Below are positions 56,601-64,000 of a DNA stretch of 64,000 nucleotides, in pieces; position 1 is the first letter of the stretch, and every line of letters starts with the position of its first letter. The DNA lies in NCBI RefSeq assembly GCF_958295425.1, contig NC_081140.1:13105433-13169432 (forward strand), read 5' to 3'. The DNA comes from Solea solea (Eukaryota > Chordata > Actinopteri > Pleuronectiformes > Soleidae). Made by a program: the position numbers and the translations under genes. The notes beneath the pieces were generated by a model. The model made no database searches and was not told the origin of the DNA. It was given only the letters and a program-made list of their open reading frames with translations.

Positions 56601-59600
56601 TGCATCTTAACTGAAACAACATCTGTCAAAGTCGTCTTCTCTTTAGATTTGTTGTCATGTATGGAAAAAGAAAATGAATAAACATCTCAGAGGATCATTT
56701 GGCTTCGAGACCACTGATGTGAGTGCATTACATACATTTGTGAGGGCATGCATACCTCAAAGGCCTGCACAGGGATTGCTTTGCTGTGACGCATTGAGAG
56801 AGGAGGGAGGGAGCATGGTGAAGACAGACTCATGTCTTGAAGAGCTTTCAGAGCCTGGGGGGAGGTACGACAAAAACAAAAGTGTAAGCAGGAAAGAAAC
56901 ATGGACATTGAAAAATAAAAGACACTCAGGTACATTGTAAGGTTTTTGGGTTTTTTTAAGCTAAAGCTTAAAAGCTTAGCTAAAATAACTGTCAACGAGG
57001 AAATGGTTTTCTATTTCCTGTGTGACCTTACAGGGGCAAAGGAGGTGAACCCAGTGATAGCACATGAATCAAGACGCATTGCTTGATTGCATTTCCTGCC
57101 CAGCCCCTCCTTATAAACATTACTGTGATGCACTACATGACACATCCTCTCCCCCATGACATCCTGAGTGTTACACACCATTAAAACACTCAACAGGTTG
57201 CATCAGCACACAGACACATGGCAAGAAGATCATTTCATCCATCTGTGTTTCTTCTAACCCCCCCCCCCCCACACACACACACACAAAAGCCTGGAGTCAT
57301 GGTCATATGAAGGGGGTTATCTAACTGACAACTTAAAAGAAAGAGTGATGTCATCTGTGAGAGTGGAACATGAATGAATGAGTGTACCTTCTTCTCGATG
57401 GAAGACAGCAGGTCTTTGAGAATTGCCAGTTTGGTCACAAGGTTCTCCAACTCCTGGTCTCCACCCTGATTCACTGACTGATGGAGGTAAAAAAAAAAAG
57501 TTTTTGTAAGACAGTCTTAAAAGAGCAAAAAGATGATGCATTTCATCCAGAAAAATGTGTAGATATAGAAACAATTGAAAAGCAAACATTTGATTGATTT
57601 ACAGGACAGAGTGAGCTGAGGTTCTGAGTCTGTTTTTTGTATTTATCAGGAAGGCTGTGAAATTAAAAAACCTAGTGTCTGAAAATACTACTGGCACTGC
57701 AGAAGTAAATCAAAATATACTGGAGTCATTTGCATTTCTAAGTTGATCTCCACTTGATGATTTATTAATCTATATAAACAACTAAATTCTGCTTGTCTCA
57801 TACAATCAATTCAAACAAACAGAAGAAATACTGTGCTGGTCTTCCCTTGTGATATAAAAGATAATTCGACAGCATTATATAGGAGTATGTAGCTTAACAA
57901 AGTCTACCAAAGCTGACCCCAGATGACTGGAGAAAAATCAAACATCAGCACAACTACATTCTCTGTTCTTCATTAATTCTGCTGTGACAAGTGGGCAATA
58001 GTGACTGTGATAAGCAGAACAAATGCTTTTATTTGCATATGTCAGTCCGAGTAATGCACGCAGATTGACAGTGAGAAGCCTGTGTGGCAGGGATGTAGCA
58101 CAACTATGAAAACTATGTACATACATATGTACTATGGACAGAGAAAATAAGGATGATGCACATGCTGTACCTGCTGGATCATCTTGGAAACCATGAAGGC
58201 ACTCTGTTGATCAAAAACTTTAGACAGAATCTCCAGACCAGACAGAACCTTATCCACCTCCCTGGTGACGAGAGAAAAAAAGAGCAATTAATCAGTGTGT
58301 CAAAATGCTTTCATGTGCATATTTTTCTAAACCGTATACAGTTAATATGAGCTTTCACATCAGCAACAAGATTTTGCTGAGCAATGTCTATTACATATAT
58401 ATAATATGATTTGCTTCTGACAGGTACATCTCTAACCAATCAGAAACATTAAAAATATTCAAATAAGCAAAGGCACACAGCTGCAATTGTTTACAAACTG
58501 AGGAGACCTTTAAGAAGAAAGTTAAGGTAAAGTTTAAGATCCTGAACCAAGCGAGCGCCCCTCTCTTCTTCAGTGTTGGGTAGATCGAGGTATTATTTTT
58601 CTTTTTCCACTAATTATTTCATACTTGCTGTGAATATAAATGATGCTTTGAAATTTAAGCTGGAATGAATCACAATTTTGTACTTTTTTTTCATCACTGT
58701 TAATGTGCAAAGGCCTTAATGCTAGAACTTCTGTTTCCTGGAGGAGAAGATCAAGGTACATCACACCAAGTATAGAGCATCAGGTCACACAGGGGTGTGA
58801 TATGTTGGGGCTTAACACAGAACATGTATATATATATATGTTGTGGTTATGTGCAACATATACCATTCTGTACGCGGAAAGAACAAATCGAAAGTTCATG
58901 TAAGCACAGGAGATGCAACTGTGTATTGTGTGTCCTCACATGTACTAATGTGTCAGTCTTACCCATTAAGGCGCTTGCAGGAGGCCACTAGTGTCTTGTT
59001 CAGGTGAGGCAGGGAGGAGGCTCCCTGTTTGACCGCCTCAAGGTCCAGAGCGTAGCTGCCCTTCAGGTACTCATGAGAGATGGTGCTCAGGCCGTTAGCT
59101 GCTGGAGCACTAAAACACAACAATGTCCAGTTATTATTAATGATCGTTTTCATTGCATGAACGCCACTACACAACCAACATATGGCACAAGCTAAGCAAA
59201 ACAGAGGTATTGTGATTTGACGTTGCACATTTTATCAAGTCAGGTCCTTCTTCTTCAGTGGCAGTCTGTAAACACTCCATCTGTGCTGTCAGGACTTTTA
59301 GAATTGCACACTTCCTCAAAACTAATTAGCTGACTTACTGTATGTCTGCCCTGCCTTGAACTTACACACACACACACACATACACATGCTCAGTAACCAT
59401 GTGACATGGCAGAGGGCCATGTCTAAGGGTCTAAGTTTTAAAACTACACTATAAGTTGTTGTTATTGTATTGTAATGATTTCTGCCTTTGTATGACCCAC
59501 ACTGTGACTTCTAAGTAAGCCAAGTATAAAATTCCCACACCAAGCCTTATATTTGACATTTAAACCAGCAGACCGTTCAAAATCTCAGGTGTAATTGAAA

Positions 59601-61678
59601 AGGTAATGTTGTCTCACTGACTCTGATCTGAAGATAGTTTTCCACCACGTTTAGCAAATGAATAAAACCTAGAAAGTGACGGTGCAATCAGCATGTTTTC
59701 ACACAGACGAGGACCATCATGAATGAAAGGAGGATGTTGCTGCTTTGATTTCATCTACAACTGACTCTGTGATAGTGATAGACGTTACTGACCGCATTAT
59801 CAGATTTGTTTATTTTAACATTTCCTTCAAGAAACAGCACATAGTATGACTTTTAATTATTTATGAATCCATTATCAACACACACATCTGCATAGACACA
59901 AAGGACAGCCCTCACTTTAATAAGCCTTGCATCATCTGTGAGCAATTTCAACAGGATGTGGCTTTTCCTCTACAGTATACGTAGACAGAGGGAGTGTGTG
60001 TGCGTCACGCTCAAATATTATTGCGGGAATCGGGCAAAAAATAATTCGTTCCTGCTTACATTTCGGCACTTTCAACGTCATTTTATAGTTCTATCCAACT
60101 GTTGGGAAATACTAAATTTTTTGTGTGCTTGCAAACACGGGAACAATAATAATTCTAGGAACTCCAGGAAAAGTACACTGCTCAGAAAAATGAAGGGAAC
60201 ACCCAATCACAGTCACATTGAATCCAGCCCTAAACAGGTTGGCGAATTTGGCTTTCACCGTTTATATCAGTAAAGATTTCCAGCTGCAATATTTTGTTCA
60301 TCAAAGTTTTTAACAGTATATTTAGTTCAGGGTAAGGATTTTTTTAGCTCAGTGGGAACCATGAGTGATGCAGGTACATTTAGATTGGATTGCTTGTAAG
60401 CCACTGTAACACTGGACGGCAACTGGCATTTTCAGTTCCGCCAGCCTGCATCACTTCAGCCGCCTGTGTAGATTCCCAGTCATCCGTGTCATAGTTCTCA
60501 AAAAAAATCATTGAATCAGTATTCAATGATTTTTCTTGCTCCTGCTGGAGGTTCAAACACAAACAGGAAAAAAGCCACACAGAGTGGGTTGTTTTGGAGG
60601 AGCTCACCAGTGGCCAATTCCTAAACCTCTAGTTGCAAGAATTATTTGGCCCTGAAAAGGACTTTTGTACCTGTCTGTGGGTGTTTCTGGTCCAGGGGGA
60701 GTGGAGGTTGAGGCAGAGCGAGGTGGGAGCGGTGGCTTCTCATCCTCCCCATCTACCGATGTTAGAAAAGGAGAGTGAGCATGTGACACAAAAGGGGAGG
60801 CCACTGAGAGCATGTGCGCATGCTCGAGTAGACTCTACAGCTACCTGAGTAGTCTCTGTCATCAGTGACAGCTGTTTCCTCTCGGTCCACTGTGTAAAGA
60901 AGAGTAGTGACCAGACCCTGACTCGGCTGCAGGTACAATGACACCAACTCTGGTAACGTTTTAAACCGCTTAGGCTGCACGCCCTGAGATGTCTGAAAGA
61001 AAGAGGGAGATGAGAAACAGAGCCAAAGTCGAGAGTCACAGTCTACTTGGTAGGAACATAACAATTACATCCAAACTGCTTGGCCAGAAGTAGTCGCTTC
61101 ACTGAAATCTCTGGTGGCCCCCATTGTTCTACATTTAGTGTTACGTAAGCAAATACGACCCCATAGTCTAAATATAATTCAAACCAGGAACTGTTTTGGT
61201 AAACACGGCCTGCAAACAAATTCAGTACCAGGAAGCAAAGTCAAATTTTTAAAATGTCTCCAGAGTCACAGGACTTTGTAATGTGGCCACACATTCTGCA
61301 GTCTGCAGCACCATGTTTTTGCGCCGTGCGTTGTGTGTGTCTGCGGTAGTCAGAGAGTGTGTGTGTGTGTGTGTGTTCACTTGCTGGAAGTGGCGAGGAC
61401 TTCACAGCTGTTGGGCAAAAGGCACAAAGAGGCTGCTGTTGGTGTGTGTGTGTGTGTCTGTGTGTATGGGGGGGGGGGGGGGCATCAGAGCCAACAAAAG
61501 CATCTCTGCCTGCCAGCTGCTACTGAAGGAAATACAGTTTTTGCAGCACACATGTACACACACTTAACCTTAGCGGTTTGTGTCTCTAAATGAGAGTGTG
61601 AGTTTTCTCTGTACCTGTACAGCCAGAAATCCTTCCTCATCCGGGAGGATTCTGTATGTGTGGACGTGCTTCTGAAAC
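47635..61678 (-). CDS. inppl1: INPPL1 (SHIP2), inositol polyphosphate 5-phosphatase (5'-partial; 26 coding exons)
   Basis: SHIP2 is an SH2-containing 5-phosphatase that converts PI(3,4,5)P3 to PI(3,4)P2 and dampens insulin and growth-factor signalling. Twenty-six minus-strand exons splice in phase into 1,216 codons plus TAA (human about 1,258). In visible-residue numbering: end of the SH2 domain 1-70, [12 protein letters not shown] near 71-85, and the 5-phosphatase domain at about 325-690. Its motifs are SWNMG (about 357), [18 protein letters not shown] (533-538), PSWCDR (613-618) and SDHSP (643-647). A C2-like region follows, then NPAYY (892-896) for phosphotyrosine-binding adaptors, a proline-rich region [11 protein letters not shown], a 16-glycine run (about 1052-1067), and a C-terminal SAM domain (about 1151-1213). 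SAM plus the tail separates it from SHIP1. The first SH2 exon(s) are beyond 64,000. Teleosts may have two copies; which one this is cannot be told. Confidence 0.97.
47970..48103 (-). CDS. inppl1: INPPL1 visible exon 25 (SAM domain, first part)
   Basis: Acceptor TCCAG, donor GTACAC. It begins [20 protein letters not shown], then the SAM helices [19 protein letters not shown]. It ends with AG of a split serine codon. Confidence 0.95.
48543..49344 (-). CDS. inppl1: INPPL1 visible exon 24 (NPxY, proline-rich, polyglycine)
   Basis: The largest coding exon (802 bp). Acceptor GCAAAG, donor GTGGGT. It contains [12 protein letters not shown] (NPxY docking site), [13 protein letters not shown] (SH3-ligand-like), a run of 16 glycines encoded at 48762-48809, then [15 protein letters not shown], and ends DMPEE. 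Sequence outside the motifs is poorly conserved relative to mammalian SHIP2. Confidence 0.94.
48762..48809 (-). repeat. inppl1: Coding (GGA)n repeat, 16-glycine run in INPPL1
   Basis: Eleven consecutive GGA codons followed by GGG, GGC, GGT, GGG and GGA on the minus strand. The frame is kept on both sides. Likely length-polymorphic. Confidence 0.95.
49457..49543 (-). CDS. inppl1: INPPL1 visible exon 23 (charged linker)
   Basis: Acceptor TGCAG, donor GTACAG. It encodes [20 protein letters not shown], then IGKEETAA, ending with two bases of an arginine codon. Confidence 0.9.
49719..49809 (-). CDS. inppl1: INPPL1 visible exon 22
   Basis: Acceptor TTTCAG, donor GTCAGT. It encodes [20 protein letters not shown], then [10 protein letters not shown], joining the C2-like region to the linker. 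Confidence 0.93.
50410..50565 (-). CDS. inppl1: INPPL1 visible exon 21 (C2-like region)
   Basis: Acceptor GTTAG, donor GTAACG. It encodes [20 protein letters not shown], then [19 protein letters not shown]. The (CA)n tract at 50578 lies next to its acceptor. Confidence 0.96.
50578..50605. repeat. (CA)n microsatellite in an INPPL1 intron
   Basis: Fourteen CA units in the 102-bp intron, directly upstream (minus strand) of exon 21, replacing much of the usual polypyrimidine tract by GT repeats. Confidence 0.95.
50668..50844 (-). CDS. inppl1: INPPL1 visible exon 20 (C2-like region)
   Basis: Acceptor TGTAG, donor GTACAA. It encodes [20 protein letters not shown], then [15 protein letters not shown] and ends DGYESY. 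Confidence 0.96.
51331..51444 (-). CDS. inppl1: INPPL1 visible exon 19 (post-phosphatase)
   Basis: Acceptor CCTAG, donor GTGAGG. It encodes [20 protein letters not shown], then [12 protein letters not shown], the start of the C2-like region. Confidence 0.96.
51605..51800 (+). repeat. GGTTAGG-type short repeat, copy 2
   Basis: Shares with the 54505 and 63195 copies a start with gtcct...gagga, a middle TTAAGGTTAGTGATAA, the block CCAAATGAATGGAAGTCAAT, then TCCTAAGAAGAAAAGCTG and a TG-rich end. It lies in an INPPL1 intron. Confidence 0.75.
51980..52069 (-). CDS. inppl1: INPPL1 visible exon 18 (phosphatase SDHSP motif)
   Basis: Acceptor CTTCAG, donor GTACAA. It encodes [20 protein letters not shown]; the Asp-His pair belongs to the catalytic core. 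It ends VSKK plus one base. Confidence 0.97.
52182..52263 (-). CDS. inppl1: INPPL1 visible exon 17 (phosphatase PSWCDR motif)
   Basis: Acceptor CCCCAG, donor GTGGGA. It encodes [20 protein letters not shown], then HVVCNSY. PSWCDR is the second family signature. Confidence 0.97.
52398..52486 (-). CDS. inppl1: INPPL1 visible exon 16 (phosphatase)
   Basis: Acceptor TTGCAG, donor GTACGT. It encodes [20 protein letters not shown], then QKQKATG, the substrate-side loop. Confidence 0.96.
52629..52728 (-). CDS. inppl1: INPPL1 visible exon 15 (phosphatase)
   Basis: Acceptor CTCGCAG, donor GTTGGT. It encodes [20 protein letters not shown], then [11 protein letters not shown]. Confidence 0.96.
52834..52972 (-). 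CDS. inppl1: INPPL1 visible exon 14 (phosphatase GDLNYR motif)
   Basis: Acceptor CTGCAG, donor GTGGGG. It encodes [16 protein letters not shown], then [19 protein letters not shown], containing the family signature WxGDxNxR. Confidence 0.97.
53157..53253 (-). CDS. inppl1: INPPL1 visible exon 13 (phosphatase)
   Basis: Acceptor CATAG, donor GTACTT. It encodes [20 protein letters not shown], then [11 protein letters not shown], a strongly conserved catalytic block. Confidence 0.97.
53555..53672 (-). CDS. inppl1: INPPL1 visible exon 12 (phosphatase)
   Basis: Acceptor TTCTAG, donor GTAACT. It encodes [20 protein letters not shown], then [10 protein letters not shown]. Confidence 0.96.
53883..54079 (-). 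CDS. inppl1: INPPL1 visible exon 11 (phosphatase)
   Basis: Acceptor TTGTAG, donor GTGAGG. It contains [19 protein letters not shown], the conserved GTQEN block of 5-phosphatases, and ends LDYKP. Confidence 0.96.
54190..54292 (-). CDS. inppl1: INPPL1 visible exon 10 (start of 5-phosphatase domain)
   Basis: Acceptor TTTTAG, donor GTAAGA. It encodes [20 protein letters not shown], then [12 protein letters not shown], where most family members carry IGTWNMG. Confidence 0.96.
54505..54712 (+). repeat. GGTTAGG-type short repeat, copy 3
   Basis: Middle ATTAGGTTAAGGTTAC, then CCAAATGAATGGATGTCAAA, TCCTAAGAAGAATAGCTGCG and a (TG)n end. It stops a few bases before INPPL1 exon 9. Confidence 0.8.
54717..54823 (-). 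CDS. inppl1: INPPL1 visible exon 9
   Basis: Acceptor TTCCAG, donor GTCTGC. It encodes [20 protein letters not shown], then [16 protein letters not shown], ending in phase 0. A repeat copy abuts the donor side. Confidence 0.95.
55653..55803 (-). CDS. inppl1: INPPL1 visible exon 8 (PH-related strand region)
   Basis: Acceptor TTACAG, donor GTGAGA. It encodes [19 protein letters not shown], then [10 protein letters not shown] and [13 protein letters not shown]. This is the PH-related region that precedes the phosphatase domain in SHIP proteins. Confidence 0.95.
55804..56755 (-). other. INPPL1 intron (0.95 kb)
   Basis: AT-rich to balanced single-copy-looking DNA. No exon, repeat or RNA gene was recognised. 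Confidence 0.6.
56756..56854 (-). CDS. inppl1: INPPL1 visible exon 7
   Basis: Acceptor CCCCAG, donor GTATGC; 33 codons, phase 0. It encodes [13 protein letters not shown], ending AIPVQAFE, a segment I recognise from mammalian SHIP2. Confidence 0.93.
57388..57477 (-). CDS. inppl1: INPPL1 visible exon 6
   Basis: Acceptor CATCAG, donor GTACAC; 30 codons, phase 0 on both sides. It encodes [20 protein letters not shown], then [11 protein letters not shown] second AG four bases in would give a stop, so the first is used. Confidence 0.92.
57478..58170 (-). other. INPPL1 intron (0.7 kb)
   Basis: AT-rich, nothing recognised. The intron at 56855-57387 on its 3' side is similar and carries a short poly-C/CA junction near 57258-57284. 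Confidence 0.6.
58171..58261 (-). CDS. inppl1: INPPL1 visible exon 5
   Basis: Acceptor TCACCAG, donor GTACAG. It encodes [20 protein letters not shown] and ends MIQQ in phase 0. Confidence 0.94.
58262..58962 (-). other. INPPL1 intron (0.7 kb)
   Basis: AT-rich, with short TA runs near 58395 and 58830. Nothing else recognised. Confidence 0.6.
58963..59109 (-). CDS. inppl1: INPPL1 visible exon 4
   Basis: Acceptor TTTTAG, donor GTAAGA. It encodes [20 protein letters not shown], then [16 protein letters not shown], a SHIP2 linker helix. Confidence 0.94.
59110..60670 (-). other. INPPL1 intron (1.6 kb)
   Basis: AT-rich. It contains a short DNA-transposon terminus at about 60172-60230. No exon was found. 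Confidence 0.6.
60172..60230. mobile_element. Terminal fragment of a DNA transposon/MITE
   Basis: TACACTGCTCAGAAAAATGA followed by AGGGAACAC resembles a widespread fish transposon terminus. Only one end is present. Confidence 0.5.
60671..60752 (-). CDS. inppl1: INPPL1 visible exon 3 (proline-rich linker)
   Basis: Acceptor GGTAG, donor GTACAA. It encodes [20 protein letters not shown], a strongly SHIP2-specific linker with an SH3-ligand-like core, then GPETPTD. Confidence 0.94.
60845..60992 (-). CDS. inppl1: INPPL1 visible exon 2 (SH2 end)
   Basis: Acceptor TTTCAG, donor GTAGCT. It encodes [20 protein letters not shown] and the SH2 C-terminal part LLYTVDREE, ending DDRDYS plus one base. Confidence 0.95.
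61615..61678 (-). CDS. inppl1: INPPL1 visible exon 1 (SH2 domain)
   Basis: Acceptor CTGCAG, donor GTACAG. It encodes [20 protein letters not shown], the central SH2 strands. Its first base closes a codon begun upstream; the arginine-bearing first half of SH2 is not in the window. Confidence 0.95.
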
Positions 61679-62139
61679 CTGCAGAGAACAGGAGAGGAGG
61701 GGAAGATGGATGATGGAGAGATGGAGCAAACGTGGTGAAATATTGAGGGATAGAGAAGCGAGAGAAGGAGAAAAAAATGTATTTCAGAAATTTGTTTCAG
61801 TACACACACACACACACACACACTTTTGTACTTGATCTTAGAGGGCTAGGGTGCATGTTGATGTACAGTATATAATGTATGAGAGCAAGGGGGTTTAGAC
61901 GCTTCAACCTGTTGCTGTCCGTCACAGTAGTGAACAGGCTTTATTGTTACAGTAGCATGAAACAGTAGAGAGGATCAAAGCGGAACCTTGTGTTTATACA
62001 GTACATTGTAAAGTGACTTTCACAGCACACAAATCATCTCAACCTTCAGGAACCAGAAAACATGATGCGTTTTTTCAGTCGATAACTGTCTGTCAAACTT
62101 GAATGATGTGAACGGTCTCCTGACTGACGCGCACAGCTT

Positions 62140-62163
62140 TTTGTTGTTGTTGTTGTTGTTGTT
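62140..62163. repeat. (TTG)n microsatellite
   Basis: About eight TTG units. Confidence 0.92.
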
Positions 62164-62993
62164 ATTAGCCAATCATAGATCAATTCTCTGACTTTGTGTT
62201 TTGCGATAGCAAAGTCACCACTGTGTGCCTGCAGCTACAAGCTGGAGTTGAATGATTTTTTTTAGTCTGCTCAGTGGACCAGACACAACATATCCTATTT
62301 GCCAGGCAAAGGTTGTGGTGGATGTCTGTTGGTGTAAGACTGTGTGTGTGTGTGTGTGTGTATGTGCAATGATTGTGCATCTGTTTACGATGGCAGCCTA
62401 TGCAAAACCCTGCTTTTACTTCTGCTTATTTACAGGATGTGCATACGTGTTTTAAGGCATCAGACAATAGAAAAAGGGTGGAAGGATAAATCCTTGTCAG
62501 GCATTCATCCTGCCATTGCCGCTGAGCAGTTATTCCAGACTTTCCCTTTCCGTGTCAGTATCCTACAGGAACTAAAACATGAACTGGAGTAAATTAATTA
62601 TTTCAACAACAAAAAAAACCCATTGCTAAACCATTGCACACCATTCACAGTGATTTAAAACCATTTCAAGTGCATGTGGAAATGAATTATAATGTAACCA
62701 GAATATTAAAATCTGTTCACACTGTATTTATCCTTTGGAATACTTCCACTTTATTAGTGATTCCCTGCTGTGGTGGTTGGGATGTAAAAAAAAAAAAAGC
62801 CTATTAGATGTCCAATTTGTGTGCTTGCTTGATCTGGCATTGATGCTTTTATCTGACTGCACTCACCACATCAAAGTTAAACAAAATGGGACTTTGGCAG
62901 CTAAACTACCAGGACATTGTCATGTTAACCTGATTAATAGGCTTCACAGCAACTGCAGCATTTTCTTTCAGCTGGCCACACTAATGATATGAG

Positions 62994-62994
<1 letters not shown>

Positions 62995-63041
<47 letters not shown>

Positions 63042-63066
63042 GTGCGTGTGTGCGTGTGTGTGTGTC
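62995..63066. repeat. (GT)n microsatellite with GC interruptions
   Basis: About 35 GT units with three evenly spaced GC interruptions towards the 3' side. It is the longest dinucleotide tract in the window. Confidence 0.97.
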
Positions 63067-63194
63067 TTCCTGTTGGCAATTCATGAGATTCTCTGAGGGT
63101 CCGGGAAGTAAATACTATTGTTCTAGTATCAGCAAAGTTATAACAGGGAAGGGAGCTGGACAGACACAGACAGAGAGAGAGAGAGAGAGACTGA

Positions 63195-63370
63195 CATAGT
63201 CAGGACAAGTAGTCCTCATGGGGACCAAAACCTGGTCATAATGAGACAAAAACAGGATCTGGTTCACATTTGGGCTAAGATTTGAATAGTCGTTAGGTTA
63301 AGGTTAGGTTAGACATTAACAATGCAGGGTCCTTATAAAGATAGCTGCACAAACTTGTGTATATGTGTGT
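63195..63370 (+). repeat. GGTTAGG-type short repeat, copy 4
   Basis: GGACAAGTAGTCCTCATGGG start, then GTTAGGTTAAGGTTAGGTTA, AATGCAGGGTCCTTATAAAG, ATAGCTGCACAAAC and a TG-rich end. Confidence 0.8.
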
Positions 63371-64000
63371 GAGTGAATGTGTGTTGTCAACAATCATCTA
63401 TGCAAAGAGTACTATAACTCTGGCAGCTCCCATGTTATATATCTTTTATTGATTATTATATGTAAGCATACTTTATTGAGCCTAATTACAAAAGATGATG
63501 TGGTTGAAGAAATTTCCTTAAGGATTTTGACTTGTGTTCGTGTTGAACAACATACGAACATCTTCTCCAAACTCATTCATTAATAACTCAAAACTGACTT
63601 TTTTACAAAAAACAAAACAAATCACAAAACTACCCATTCACACATTTCCCTCGTGAGGAATGTCTTCATTACAATGTGTAGGGTTTCCAACACACACAGC
63701 GGCAGAGGGCCATGCCTGAACCCTGACATGTTAAGACGTGCTGAAATAATACGAAACATCTCCCAGACAGAACAACTTAATGTGTGTGTGGATGCATCAC
63801 AGCAATGTGTACACAACCGTATTAGAACATGGTATGTTCTTGCCTGCAAACTGCTAAAATATAAAACTACCAGATTTGCATATATGTAATTTGCAATGCC
63901 ATGTGCCTTATATTAATGAATTGTTTTTGTTTTGTTTTTTCCAAAAAGAAATTGAGGAACAATAGCTTTGGACAAACATCAATTCAATTAAAATCGACCT

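Larger units (their letters stand above)
61679..64000 (-). other. INPPL1 intron continuing beyond the window
   Basis: No exon encoding the first half of the SH2 domain was found. It contains CA runs (61803-61821), a (TTG)n run, a long GT microsatellite and a short-repeat copy. Confidence 0.65.

Noticed and set aside
61679..64000. Search for the first SH2 exon of INPPL1.
   Set aside because: No minus-strand segment encodes the FLVRDSE-type SH2 motif, so the exon is outside the window.

Overview
The window is genomic DNA from a vertebrate, almost certainly a ray-finned (teleost) fish. Genes are split into many short exons with GT/AG introns. Intergenic and intronic DNA is full of (CA)n/(GT)n tracts and of degraded LINE and hAT-like repeats of the kind common in fish. 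The three genes found are the vertebrate neighbours CLPB, PHOX2A and INPPL1. There are no bacterial operons, CRISPR arrays or prophage genes.

Layout. (1) About 1-31,000, plus strand: the 3' three quarters of CLPB, a mitochondrial AAA+ protein disaggregase. Fourteen coding exons join into one intact frame of 508 codons plus stop. The 5' exons (targeting sequence, first ankyrin repeat) lie before the window. (2) About 31,000-41,200: a 10-kb gene-free interval. It holds LINE 3' ends, an hAT-like MITE with an exact target-site duplication, microsatellites and several unique GC-rich or homeodomain-site-rich blocks that look like cis-regulatory DNA. (3) 41,523-43,675, plus strand: PHOX2A, complete in three exons (299 codons), with its promoter region and a likely 1.6-kb 3' UTR. 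(4) 47,635 to beyond 64,000, minus strand: INPPL1 (SHIP2), read right to left. Twenty-six coding exons from the middle of the SH2 domain to the C-terminal SAM domain form an intact frame of 1,216 codons plus stop. The first exon(s) lie beyond 64,000.

The genes do not form a pathway. CLPB acts in mitochondria, PHOX2A is a neuronal transcription factor, and INPPL1 is a cytosolic PI(3,4,5)P3 5-phosphatase. Their order and relative orientation (CLPB and PHOX2A on one strand, INPPL1 convergent) is, from my recollection of human 11q13.4, the same in mammals. One reading, which is inference, is that PHOX2A enhancers lie in the upstream interval and in CLPB introns and hold the block together.

I found no convincing new biological system. 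The points most worth a second look are the candidate regulatory blocks around PHOX2A and in CLPB introns, a lysine-rich terminal-exon-like ORF in the INPPL1 3' region, a 16-glycine run in INPPL1, a PHOX2B-like N-terminal extension on PHOX2A, and a short repeat family present four times.
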